A program made the position numbers and the translations under genes. Source: an uncultured Flavobacteriales bacterium (GTDB taxonomy: Bacteria; Bacteroidota; Bacteroidia; Flavobacteriales_D; Crocinitomicaceae). Taken from it: 35,798 nt of DNA. The stretch is from assembly GCA_903945495.1 (NCBI GenBank), contig CAJAVU010000065.1, forward strand, positions 1 to 35,798, in the 5' to 3' direction. The notes below the pieces were generated by a model. The model was given only the letters and a program-made list of their open reading frames with translations, was not told where the DNA came from and did not search any database. Within the stretch, counting starts at the first letter, position 1. Each line of letters starts with the position of its first letter. This document shows, one piece after another, positions 21,972 through 30,768 of the stretch.

Positions 21972-23416
21972 ATTTGAGATAAAAAAGGTATGTTCAATGA
22001 AAGACTGCAATTTTCAGGAAGTAGTACATGATGGACAGGGTGAAATTTATTTTTAGGATTGTCATTATAGCACCATGTTGTTTTTAATTGGCATTCAAAT
22101 CCGATGAAGACAAAGTAACCTTCTACGAGTTTTATTATTTCTGAGTAATTTTCCTTTCGAATGATAATTGAATCATGCTTCGTTAAGCAGAAATAACCGT
22201 CTTTCTTTATTTTACTTAACAATCCATCAATCATAATCTCAGATTCCTTTTTTTGCAACATGATGGAAAAACTATTATCACCATTATTCTTTTTAAATTC
22301 ATCAATCCATGCTATTAACCTAGGCATTAGTTGTTTTAATTGGAGCTTTTGTTGGCTATTATATTTTCGAGAGCTGAATAATATTTCAAACATTGCGTTT
22401 TTAGCCTCTTTTCTTGATTCTACGCCCAGTAAAGTTGATAAGTATTCATATAGATGCCCAGTAATAGAAAATCGCTTAAATGTCTTGAAATCATGAGAAT
22501 TTAGTTCGGTTTTCAATATCCATGATAAAAAAGCAAATTGGGAATTACTTATGTCAATTTGCACCAATCCATTTTGCCTACAGATTTCATCAACCAATGG
22601 CGAATACATATTTGTTAAGTTGGTGTCCAACCTATTATTGGTGTCATTTCGATTAACATAAAAATTTCCCATTTTAAAATTTTCAATTATGTTTTGATGA
22701 TATATGAAATAGGATAATCTCATCTGATAAATGAAATCATCGAAATCACTAATTACACATTTCTTCTTCCTTAAAATAACGTGTTTACCTTCATTGCTTG
22801 CTAGAATTTTAATATAGTTAAGACTCGAATAATTATCTGAAACGCTTCCATTGATTACATATTGATAGAACCCATCTGGTATCTCATCATCTATTTTAAA
22901 GTCATTTATTTTTAAGTTGATTATAGTGTTGGCTGAAATCTGAATTAGATTTTCATAATTTATTATTAGACTTTTAATATCATTTTTAAACCAATTTTGG
23001 TATTGTCTTATTCCGTTATTAGTATATTTTATTTTATGAGCTATCTTTATATTTATCAGGCTTTTATGATTTTTTTCCATACATAATGGCACAAGGTTAA
23101 ATTCTGTAATGAAATAAGCTGGATTAATTCTATAATGAAAACATCTGCCTTCTTTATAAAAGTCCCTTTCAATAAGATTAGAATCCAAAAGAACATTCAA
23201 CCATTTAGAGTATTTGGTAGAAAAAGTACTATCCAGAAATGTCTTAGGTTTTGCTGTGAAGTAAAAGATATTTCCAAATTTCCTGTAGGAATCACGCATC
23301 AGGATTTGAATAAACTTTATTGCATGAGATTTATTTGTTTCTGTTAAATCTAATTCATTGATTGCCTTAAAAAGGCTATTTGGTATTAAAATATTGCTAA
23401 TAATTTTTGATTTCAT
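21947..23416 (-). CDS. Polymerase-like protein with family-A DNA polymerase motifs and a winged-helix N-terminus
   Basis: This 489-aa protein is not normally annotated, but four motifs match the palm and fingers of family-A DNA polymerases in order. N-N-R-L-D-T-N-L-T-N at ~260-269 corresponds to T-G-R-L-S-S-x-x-P-N-L-Q-N. Motif A is I-D288-I-S-N-S-Q, cf. D-Y-S-Q. Motif B is R335-x3-K339-x3-F343-x3-F347, with the R/K/F/Y spacing of the O-helix. Motif C is K-H414-D415-S-I-I. The first ~105 residues look like a winged helix (F-S-T-K-Y-S-K-W-L-N-V-L ... C-F-H-Y-R-I-N). No 3'-5' exonuclease motifs are visible. It may be the replication initiator/polymerase of the element. Activity is inference. 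Confidence 0.7.
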   Translation of the reverse strand: MKSKIISNILIPNSLFKAINELDLTETNKSHAIKFIQILMRDSYRKFGNIFYFTAKPKTFLDSTFSTKYSKWLNVLLDSNLIERDFYKEGRCFHYRINPAYFITEFNLVPLCMEKNHKSLINIKIAHKIKYTNNGIRQYQNWFKNDIKSLIINYENLIQISANTIINLKINDFKIDDEIPDGFYQYVINGSVSDNYSSLNYIKILASNEGKHVILRKKKCVISDFDDFIYQMRLSYFIYHQNIIENFKMGNFYVNRNDTNNRLDTNLTNMYSPLVDEICRQNGLVQIDISNSQFAFLSWILKTELNSHDFKTFKRFSITGHLYEYLSTLLGVESRKEAKNAMFEILFSSRKYNSQQKLQLKQLMPRLIAWIDEFKKNNGDNSFSIMLQKKESEIMIDGLLSKIKKDGYFCLTKHDSIIIRKENYSEIIKLVEGYFVFIGFECQLKTTWCYNDNPKNKFHPVHHVLLPENCSLSLNIPFLSQIHNSKFIA

Positions 23417-23513
23417 TTATTATGTTTTGACCAAAACTACTATGTGTTTGCATTTTTGTCCACTCATAATAAAAAATAATCTATTATATTTTATAAATCT
23501 GTTATTCTTATTA

Positions 23514-23813
23514 TCAATTTCCCTTGGCATAAGCAACCCAATTTACTATTAAACGAAAAACTTCTGTTTCATCATCTATTTCCTTAATGAAGCCAATTTC
23601 GTTTTCAGATTCAATGCGCAGCAGAATCGATTGATTCAGAAGACTACATTTGAAAATGGTGATGTAACCTGGTCTCCCAAATCCATTGAAATGAAACTGT
23701 ATCAACTTAAGTTTTCGGTCAGAAAACACCTCTACTACTTTGAAGTCATAAGCACCAATGGCTATTAATGACGTTTTTTCTTTTTCACTAAAAAAGGGAA
23801 TATTATTATCCAT
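23514..23813 (-). CDS. Hypothetical protein, 99 aa
   Basis: The soluble, mixed alpha/beta product has F-K-V-V-E-V-F-S-D-R-K-L-K-L near residue 25 and G-F-G-R-P-G-Y-I-T-I-F near 45. No family is recognised. It starts divergently from the HTH gene at 23923, with about 110 nt between them, and precedes the polymerase-like gene by 97 nt on the same strand. Confidence 0.55.
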   Translation of the reverse strand: MDNNIPFFSEKEKTSLIAIGAYDFKVVEVFSDRKLKLIQFHFNGFGRPGYITIFKCSLLNQSILLRIESENEIGFIKEIDDETEVFRLIVNWVAYAKGN

Positions 23814-23922
23814 AATTGAATTTTGGAGAGAAGTTAAATATACAAAAACAATGAGAAAAATCCAAATTTATTGTGATGCCATTACTTATTTTCTACCTTT
23901 ATGTCATTATTATTTCGATGGG

Positions 23923-24108
23923 ATGAACAAGTTAAAAGAAATTCTACGCAAACAGGGTCGTTCAAATAAGTGGCTAGCGGTACAACTAGGCAAAAGTGAG
24001 AACACCATTGGCTCATGGTGCGCAAATAAAACACAACCAAAACTGAACGATATCGAAAAGATATGTAAGATACTTACCATTAAATCAACCGACATTATTT
24101 CTATATAA
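23923..24108 (+). CDS. XRE-type HTH regulator heading the type I R-M operon
   Basis: The 61-aa protein is a bare XRE helix-turn-helix: K-E-I-L-R-K-Q-G-R-S-N-K-W-L-A-V-Q-L-G-K-S-E-N-T-I-G-S-W, then P-K-L-N-D-I-E-K-I-C-K-I-L. The frame is open further upstream, but residues before ATG 23923 do not look like the family. Its TAA is immediately followed by the hsdM ATG, so it is probably a controller of restriction-modification expression, acting on its own promoter. Confidence 0.8.
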   Translation: MNKLKEILRKQGRSNKWLAVQLGKSENTIGSWCANKTQPKLNDIEKICKILTIKSTDIISI

Positions 24109-25827
24109 ATGAAAAACGTAAAAGAATCAGCAAATTTTATTTGGTCAATTGCAGACCTACTTCGAGGTGACTACAAGCAAAGTGACTATGGGAAGATTAT
24201 TTTACCGTTAACCGTAATCAGACGATTGGATTGCGTGCTAGAAAGCACTAAAGCGGATGTACTTAAAAAGTATGACCAGCTGAAAACAACCAACGTTGAG
24301 AACCTTGACCCGATTTTAAACAAAACAGCTGGTTTCAAGTTCCACAACAAAAGCCAATTCGATTTCGAGAAACTGATTGCCGACCCAAATAACATTGCTT
24401 CGAATCTAAGAAACTACATCAACGGATTCTCAGAAGATGCAAGAGAAATCATTGAACAATTTGAGTTTGAAAACCAAATCAATAAGATGGATGAAGCCAA
24501 TTTGTTGTTTATGGTGGTGAAACGTTTTCAAGAAATTGACTTGCATCCAGACCGTATTTCAAGTATGGAAATGGGATACATGTTTGAGGAGTTAATTCGG
24601 AAATTCGCTGAAATTTCCAATGAAACAGCGGGCGAGCATTTTACTCCAAGGGAGGTAATCAAGTTGATGGTGAACATTTTGTTTTTGAATGACCGTGATA
24701 TTCTAACCAAGAAAGGAATCACCAAAACTATATATGATAGCTGTGCTGGCACTGGAGGCATGTTATCGGTAGCGGAAGAATACTTGCATGAGTTGAATCC
24801 AGATGCACGTTTGGAGGTATTTGGTCAAGAACTGAATCCAGAATCGTATGCCATTTGTAAGTCGGATTTATTGATTAAAGGACAAAACGCATCCAACATT
24901 AAAAAAGGAAATAGTATCTCAGAAGACCAACTTTCCAACGAGAAATTCGATTACTTGATTACCAATCCACCGTTCGGTGTGAAATGGGAAAAGTTTGGTA
25001 AGAAGGTAAAAGAAGAACACGATACATTGGGTCATGGTGGACGTTTTGGAGCTGGACTTCCATCTGTTGGTGATGGTTCATTCCTTTTCTTGATGCATCT
25101 TATGAGCAAAATGAAACCAGAAGGTTCAAGACTTGCTATTGTATTCAATGGTTCACCTCTTTTCTCTGGTTCACCAAGCAAAACAAAGAACGAGAGTAGT
25201 ATTCGCCAATGGATTATCGAGAACGACTTCCTAGAGGCTGTAATTGCATTACCTAACCAGTTGTTCTACAATACTGGAATTAGTACTTATGTTTGGGTGA
25301 TATCTAATAAGAAGCCAGTTGAACGTAAAGGGAAAGTACAATTGATTAATGCAGTTGACTTATACAAGAAAATGAGTAAATCATTGGGTGATAAACGTAA
25401 TGAGTTATCAGATGACCATATTGCTGAAATCACTAAAATTTATGGTGAGTTCAAACAATCTGGTTACTCAAAGATATTTGATAATAAAGCTTTTGGTTAT
25501 GCAAAAGTAACTGTTGAACGACCAGAACGTAATGTGAAGGGTGAAATCGTAAAAGATAAAAAAGGAAATCCAAAACCAGATTCATCGTTGAGAGATACTG
25601 AGAATATTCCATTAACGATGGATATTCAAGAGTATATGGAGAAGGAAGTACTTCCACATGTACCAGATGCATGGGTAGACCATTCTAAAACCAACATAGG
25701 TTACGAAATTAACTTTACCAAGTATTTCTATCAATACAAACCATTACGTTCTTTAGAAGATATTAGAGCGGATATTATGGCTATTGAACAAGAAACGGAT
25801 GGTTTATTGAAAGAAGTAATCGGTTAG
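24109..25827 (+). CDS. hsdM: Type I restriction-modification DNA methyltransferase subunit
   Basis: The 572-aa product is a typical HsdM. It has an N-terminal helical HsdM_N region, H-F-T-P-R-E-V-I at residues 177-184, SAM motif I D-S-C-A-G-T-G-G at 210-217 and the catalytic N-P-P-F at 286-289 (m6A methyltransferase). Its likely target is adenine in the sequence recognised by HsdS (25830-27173), with which it forms the modification core. It directly abuts the HTH gene, and hsdS starts 2 nt after its stop. The length is near the family's usual ~500-580. Confidence 0.96.
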   Translation: MKNVKESANFIWSIADLLRGDYKQSDYGKIILPLTVIRRLDCVLESTKADVLKKYDQLKTTNVENLDPILNKTAGFKFHNKSQFDFEKLIADPNNIASNLRNYINGFSEDAREIIEQFEFENQINKMDEANLLFMVVKRFQEIDLHPDRISSMEMGYMFEELIRKFAEISNETAGEHFTPREVIKLMVNILFLNDRDILTKKGITKTIYDSCAGTGGMLSVAEEYLHELNPDARLEVFGQELNPESYAICKSDLLIKGQNASNIKKGNSISEDQLSNEKFDYLITNPPFGVKWEKFGKKVKEEHDTLGHGGRFGAGLPSVGDGSFLFLMHLMSKMKPEGSRLAIVFNGSPLFSGSPSKTKNESSIRQWIIENDFLEAVIALPNQLFYNTGISTYVWVISNKKPVERKGKVQLINAVDLYKKMSKSLGDKRNELSDDHIAEITKIYGEFKQSGYSKIFDNKAFGYAKVTVERPERNVKGEIVKDKKGNPKPDSSLRDTENIPLTMDIQEYMEKEVLPHVPDAWVDHSKTNIGYEINFTKYFYQYKPLRSLEDIRADIMAIEQETDGLLKEVIG

Positions 25828-25829
25828 TT

Positions 25830-27173
25830 ATGAAGAAATACAATAACTATAAAGATTCTGATGTGGAATGGATTGGGAAGATTCCAAGTCATTGGATAAT
25901 GCAAAGAATCGATTGGGTATCAAAAATTGTAAGAGGAAATACAGCGTTTAAAAAGGATGAATTACTTGATGCTGGAGAATATATTGCATTACAATATGGA
26001 AAAACATATAAGGTAGATGTTGTTGATGACAGTTTTAATTTCTATGTAAATAGTGAGTTTTTTAATGAGAGTCAAGTTACGACTAAAGGTGATACTATTC
26101 TGATTTCAACTTCAGAAACAGTAGAAGACTTAGGTCACACATGTTTTTATAACAATCAAAATGTAGGGTTACTAGGTGGAGAACAAATATTACTAAAACC
26201 AAATCGCAAATTTTTACATGAAAAGTATCTCTATCATTACTCACGACAGTTTGGTTCGGAATTAAGAAGATATGCTAGAGGTTTAAAAGTTTTTAGATTT
26301 AACACTAGTGACTTAAAACAACTCTTCATTGCAATTCCAACACTTGAGGAACAAATCTCTATCGCCAACTACCTAGACCACAAAACATCCCAAATAGACC
26401 ATTTAATTGCAAAGAAAGAGCAATTCATCAAGTTACTAGAAGAAGAGCGTGTAGCGGTCATTAATCAAGCTGTAACAAAAGGTTTAAACCCAAATGTAAC
26501 GATGAAAGATTCTGGTGTGGAATGGTTGGGTAAAATTCCAGAGCATTGGGAGAGAGCAAGAATCAAAACATTAGTAGCAATAAAAGTATGTGATGGACCA
26601 CATGAGACACCAGAGTGGAAAGAAGAAGGAATTCCTTTCATATCAGCAGAAGCAATAAAAGGAAACCAAATAGACTTAAATTACAAAAGAGGATTTATTT
26701 CTGAAGAACAACATTTAGAATATTGTAAAAAATCAAAAGTTCAAAAAGGTGATATTCTTTTCTGTAAATCTGGTTCAACTACTGGTAAATCTGCATTAGT
26801 TGAAAATGATGATGAATTTGGTATTTGGTCACCATTGGCAATAATTCGTGTTAATGAAAAAAAAATATCAAATCGATTTATGTTCCAAAGTATTCAATCA
26901 TCACTTTTCAAGAATCAAGTTGAAACTTCTTGGACATTTGGTACTCAACCAAATATTGGAATGGGAGCACTGGAAAACTTATGGATTGCTATTCCACCTC
27001 TTAATGAACAAGTTTTAATAGATGAATATTTAAGAACCGAAATAACCAAGTTTGAGAATATTATATTAAAGACTTTTCAAGAAGTCGATTTATTAAAAGA
27101 ATACAAAATAGCATTGATAAGTGAGGTTGTTACTGGTAAGGTTGACGTTTCGACAAGCTCAACGCAAGTGTAA
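25830..27173 (+). CDS. hsdS: Type I restriction-modification specificity subunit
   Basis: The 447-aa product has the two-fold HsdS layout. A first target-recognition half begins V-E-W-I-G-K-I-P-S-H-W. A central conserved helix contains E-E-Q-I-S-I-A-N-Y-L-D-H-K and L-I-A-K-K-E-Q-F. A second half begins V-E-W-L-G-K-I-P-E-H-W near residue 228, and the C-terminal helix contains N-E-Q-V-L-I-D-E-Y-L. Two different TRDs mean a bipartite recognition sequence, which cannot be read from the protein. It sits between hsdM and the DUF262 gene on one strand. Confidence 0.95.
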   Translation: MKKYNNYKDSDVEWIGKIPSHWIMQRIDWVSKIVRGNTAFKKDELLDAGEYIALQYGKTYKVDVVDDSFNFYVNSEFFNESQVTTKGDTILISTSETVEDLGHTCFYNNQNVGLLGGEQILLKPNRKFLHEKYLYHYSRQFGSELRRYARGLKVFRFNTSDLKQLFIAIPTLEEQISIANYLDHKTSQIDHLIAKKEQFIKLLEEERVAVINQAVTKGLNPNVTMKDSGVEWLGKIPEHWERARIKTLVAIKVCDGPHETPEWKEEGIPFISAEAIKGNQIDLNYKRGFISEEQHLEYCKKSKVQKGDILFCKSGSTTGKSALVENDDEFGIWSPLAIIRVNEKKISNRFMFQSIQSSLFKNQVETSWTFGTQPNIGMGALENLWIAIPPLNEQVLIDEYLRTEITKFENIILKTFQEVDLLKEYKIALISEVVTGKVDVSTSSTQV

Positions 27174-27194
27174 GAAATGAAATATTGAATTGAT

Positions 27195-29018
27195 ATGAAA
27201 AAAATATTAGGAGCACCAAAAAGTATTAGAGAATTATTTACTGGAGTTAAATACAGTATCCACTATTACCAAAGGGAATATCAGTGGCAACGGAAACAAA
27301 TTGAAGAGTTAATTGAAGATTTAACTGGTGAATTTTTAGAATATTACTCTGAAACACATGAACGAAATGAGGTAGAGAAATATGGTCACTATTTCATGGG
27401 TTCTGTAGTTCTTACAGAAGATGAAAATGCGATTATCGATGGTCAACAAAGACTTACATCTTTGAGCTTAGTACTTCTATTTATAACCAAACATCTTCAA
27501 GATACGAATGATAAAGCAGAAGTTTTAAACCTTATTTATTCTCAAAAATATGGTAAAACTACTTTCAATATCAATGTTGAAGAGCGAACAAAATGCTTAG
27601 AAGCGATTATCAATGATGAAATTTTTGAACCAGAAGGTCATCCAGAAAGTGTTCAAAATATTTGGCATAGATACAATGATATAATTGAATTAATGATGGA
27701 TGCTGTTCCAGAAGAAGCGCTTCCATTTTTTAAAGATTGGTTGATAGATAATGTACAATTCATAAAAATTGTTGCTCAAACAGAACAAGACGCACATAAA
27801 ATATTTGTTTCAATGAATGACCGTGGTCTTAGCCTAACTGCAACCGAGATGTTGAAAGGCTATTTGCTTTCGGAAATTGCTGACAATGATGAAAGACTAA
27901 AAGCAAACGAGCTTTGGAAAGCTAAAATGCTAGAATTAAAAGCTCTGGGAAAAGAGCAAGAAAGTGATTGCATTAAAACATGGCTTAGGTCACAATATGG
28001 TGAAACAATTCGTGAGCGTAAAAGAAATGCAACACCAGGCGATTTTGACATTATTGGAACGGCATTTCACAAATGGTTGAGAGAAAACGGAAATAATATT
28101 GGATTAAAAAAATCAGTTGATTACAATGATTTTGTCCAAAAAGAATTTATCCTATTTTCAAATACATACGTAAGAATTACGCAATACTCTGAGAAATTGA
28201 CTGAAGGGTTTGAATACATTTTCTATAATTCAAATAGAAACTTTACATTACAACCATTATTGTTGTTGGCAAGTTTGGATAAAAATGACACAAAAGATAT
28301 TATTGATTCTAAGTTAAAAATTGTCTCTTGCTTTTTAGACCAATATATTTCAATTAGAATATTCAATTATAAGTCTCTTGATTATTCAGCTATGACATAC
28401 GCAATGTTTATGATGGCAAAGAAAATCAGACAAAAATCATCGATTGAATTAGTTGAGATTTTAACAAATGAAATTACAACAATGGAATTCAATTTAGATG
28501 GGATTATTCGATTTGACTTGAATGGTTGGACGAAACGATATATGCTTCATCAACTTGCCAGAATAACTCATTTTGTAGAAGAACAAAGTGGAAAAGACAC
28601 CAAATTTGATGTTTATGTTAACCGTTCAATAAAGAATCCATATGATATTGAACACATTTGGGTTGACCATTTTGAGAGGTATTCAGAAGCTTTTGAATCA
28701 GAAGAAGAATTCCAAAGAACAAGAAATATGTTCGGAGATTTGGTCTTGCTACCACAAGATATAAATAGGAGTTTAAATGATTCTAACTACTCAAAGAAAC
28801 TACCAAAATATTTTGGTCAAAATTTATTAGCATCTTCACTAAACGAAAATTGCTACGAAAACAATCCGAATTTTTTACGATTTGCCAATGCAAACAATTT
28901 GAAGTTTAATCCGAGCAATGACTTTAAAAAAGAAACAATTAAGGAAAGACAAAACCTTTATTTAGAAATAGCAAAATTGATTTGGAATTCAGATAATTTG
29001 CGAAAATATTTGATGTAA
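27195..29018 (+). CDS. DUF262/DUF1524 protein (GmrSD-like) within the type I operon
   Basis: This 607-aa protein begins with a DUF262 ParB-like domain (Y-Q-R-E-Y-Q-W near residue 28, D-G-Q-Q-R-L-T-S at 82-89, S-M-N-D-R-G-L-S-L near 206). It ends with a DUF1524 HNH-like region (P-Y-D-I-E-H-I-W, later F-G-D-L-V-L-L and a trailing N-x-S-x-Y-S-K-K). GmrSD enzymes, which cut modified phage DNA, have the same two domains fused. It lies between hsdS and the AlbA_2 gene, which suggests an anti-phage role next to, and maybe complementing, type I restriction. The usual H-P-Q after I-E-H is replaced by W-V-D. Confidence 0.9.
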   Translation: MKKILGAPKSIRELFTGVKYSIHYYQREYQWQRKQIEELIEDLTGEFLEYYSETHERNEVEKYGHYFMGSVVLTEDENAIIDGQQRLTSLSLVLLFITKHLQDTNDKAEVLNLIYSQKYGKTTFNINVEERTKCLEAIINDEIFEPEGHPESVQNIWHRYNDIIELMMDAVPEEALPFFKDWLIDNVQFIKIVAQTEQDAHKIFVSMNDRGLSLTATEMLKGYLLSEIADNDERLKANELWKAKMLELKALGKEQESDCIKTWLRSQYGETIRERKRNATPGDFDIIGTAFHKWLRENGNNIGLKKSVDYNDFVQKEFILFSNTYVRITQYSEKLTEGFEYIFYNSNRNFTLQPLLLLASLDKNDTKDIIDSKLKIVSCFLDQYISIRIFNYKSLDYSAMTYAMFMMAKKIRQKSSIELVEILTNEITTMEFNLDGIIRFDLNGWTKRYMLHQLARITHFVEEQSGKDTKFDVYVNRSIKNPYDIEHIWVDHFERYSEAFESEEEFQRTRNMFGDLVLLPQDINRSLNDSNYSKKLPKYFGQNLLASSLNENCYENNPNFLRFANANNLKFNPSNDFKKETIKERQNLYLEIAKLIWNSDNLRKYLM

Positions 29019-29019
29019 A

Positions 29020-29061
29020 ATGGCAAAAGGAATACAGAACAAACCTTTGAATCATGAGTAA
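29020..29061 (+). other. Relic of an hsdR 5' end
   Basis: Directly after the DUF262 stop, ATGGCAAAAGGAATACAGAAC begins a 13-codon frame (M-A-K-G-I-Q-N-K-P-L-N-H-E) that matches the hsdR start at 30769 (ATGGCGAAAGGAATACA..ACAGAAC) but soon stops. It marks a junction where the DUF262 and AlbA_2 genes were spliced between hsdS and hsdR. Confidence 0.5.
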
Positions 29062-30721
29062 CATGACTGAACAAGAATTAAAAAAGTATTTGCAAACAGA
29101 ATTTCCACAGGAAAACGAAGCTTGTGAATGGAAAGAATACAAATCATTGAAGCATTCTTTTTCGGGTACTTCTGGAAATGATATTATTTCTTATGTTTCG
29201 GCTCTCGCAAATATGGAAGGCGGAAGTCTTGTGATTGGCATTGAAGATAACACGCATAATATTATTGGAATTCAAGATTTCAATAATCATACAGCTCAAA
29301 ATATCCGTTTACGGATTCTTTCAAAATGTCCAAATTTAGATTCTGAGCATTTCACTATTGAAGATATTGAAACGAGCGATTCAAAGAAAAAGGTTTGGAT
29401 ATTCCACATCCCAAAACATTTAGCTAGGAGACCAGTATCAGCTCATGAACGCTATTGGCAACGAGTGGATGACAGTCTGGTGGAGTTGAGAAAAGAAAGA
29501 CTTGAAGCCATTTTAAAAGAGCCAATATTTACAAACGATGACTGGTCGGCTCAAATTGTACAAAATGCAACATTGGATGATTTAGAACCTAAAGCAATTG
29601 AAAAAGCTAGGAAAGAATACAAAGAGAAAAATCCAAGAAAAGCAATAGAGTGTGATACATGGGATGATATTACTTTTTTAAATAAAGCGAAAATTACATT
29701 ACAAGGAAAAATAACCAACACCGCTTTACTTTTATTGGGTAAAGAAGAAGCTTCTCATTTTTTGAGTCCAGCAGTTGCTAAAATTTCATGGATTTTGAAA
29801 GACGAGAATAATGTGGAATTAGACTATGAACATTTTGGCATTCCCTTTTTGTTAAGTTCGTCAGAAGTTTTTAGTCGCATAAGAAATTTAACTTATAGGT
29901 ACATTAAAGATAATTCGCTTTTCCCTACTGAAATTAAAATGTATGATGCTTTTGTAATACGTGAAGCACTTCATAATTGTATTGCACATCAAGATTATAA
30001 TTTACAAGGACGAATAACTGTTGTTGAAAAGCCAGATGAGTTGTTATTTAGTAATCTTGGGGAATTCATTCCAAAGAGTATAGAAAGAGTGATTGAACAA
30101 GATGCACCTCAAGAATACTATCGCAACCAATTTTTAGCCGATGCCATGGTTAACTTGAATATGATTGATACAATTGGAAGTGGAATTAAAAGAATGTTTT
30201 TGAAACAAAAAGAGCGTTTCTTCCCTATGCCAGATTTTGATTTGTCTTTACCTAATAAAGTAGCTGTAAATATTACAGGTAGAATTTGGGATGAAAATTA
30301 TACCAAATTATTAATGAATAAAACGGATTTAGAATTAAAGACGGTTGTTCTATTAGATAGAGTTCAGAAAAACTTACCTATTGATGATGAGGAAATTAAA
30401 GAATTGAAAAAGTTTGGATTAATAGAAGGTCGTAAACCTAATCTGCATGTTTCTTCTGCTGTGGCAAAAATAACAAACGATAAAGCGTCTTACATCAGAA
30501 AAAGAGGAATAGATGATGAATATTGCAAAAAGATAATATTGGATTATTTGAAAGAATTTAAGGAAGGTAAAAAAGATGATTTTGAAAAAACACTTTTAGA
30601 CAAACTTCCAGAGATTTTAGACATTTCTCAAAAGAAAAATAAGATTAAAAACATTCTTCAATCGATGAAAAATCAAGGTAAAATAAAGGTTGAAGGCAAG
30701 TTTTGGAAAATATCTAAGTAA
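29054..30721 (+). CDS. AlbA_2/Schlafen-type ATP-binding protein within the type I operon
   Basis: This 555-aa protein has an N-terminal AlbA_2 (Schlafen-like) domain: C-E-W-K-E-Y near residue 23, I-S-Y-V-S-A-L-A-N-M-E-G-G-S-L-V-I-G-I at 45-63, R-P-V-S-A-H-E-R-Y-W near 128. It continues with an HATPase_c_4-like region carrying E-A-L-H-N-C-I-A-H-Q-D-Y and G-S-G-I-K-R-M-F. The C-terminal ~150 residues are helical and charged. Such proteins are regular accessory members of type I restriction loci, where their role (regulation or antiviral RNA/DNA binding) is not settled. It starts 35 nt after the DUF262 stop and ends 47 nt before hsdR. Confidence 0.88.
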   Translation: MSNMTEQELKKYLQTEFPQENEACEWKEYKSLKHSFSGTSGNDIISYVSALANMEGGSLVIGIEDNTHNIIGIQDFNNHTAQNIRLRILSKCPNLDSEHFTIEDIETSDSKKKVWIFHIPKHLARRPVSAHERYWQRVDDSLVELRKERLEAILKEPIFTNDDWSAQIVQNATLDDLEPKAIEKARKEYKEKNPRKAIECDTWDDITFLNKAKITLQGKITNTALLLLGKEEASHFLSPAVAKISWILKDENNVELDYEHFGIPFLLSSSEVFSRIRNLTYRYIKDNSLFPTEIKMYDAFVIREALHNCIAHQDYNLQGRITVVEKPDELLFSNLGEFIPKSIERVIEQDAPQEYYRNQFLADAMVNLNMIDTIGSGIKRMFLKQKERFFPMPDFDLSLPNKVAVNITGRIWDENYTKLLMNKTDLELKTVVLLDRVQKNLPIDDEEIKELKKFGLIEGRKPNLHVSSAVAKITNDKASYIRKRGIDDEYCKKIILDYLKEFKEGKKDDFEKTLLDKLPEILDISQKKNKIKNILQSMKNQGKIKVEGKFWKISK

Positions 30722-30733
30722 TCATCAAAGATA

Positions 30734-30766
30734 TTTTTTAGACATTTTTTTAGACATTTTTAGATA
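30734..30766. repeat. Three tandem T-run/AGACA repeats before hsdR
   Basis: TTTTTTAGACA, TTTTTTTAGACA and a partial TTTTTAGATA lie head to tail in the 47 nt before the hsdR ATG. They may alter hsdR translation by slippage or be a regulatory site; T-run length could vary between strains. Confidence 0.4.
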
Positions 30767-30768
30767 TT

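Noticed and set aside
23758-23922. Longer N-terminus of the XRE HTH gene
   Set aside because: The frame is open, but the added residues do not resemble the family and overlap the divergent gene's 5' end; ATG 23923 gives a complete HTH domain.
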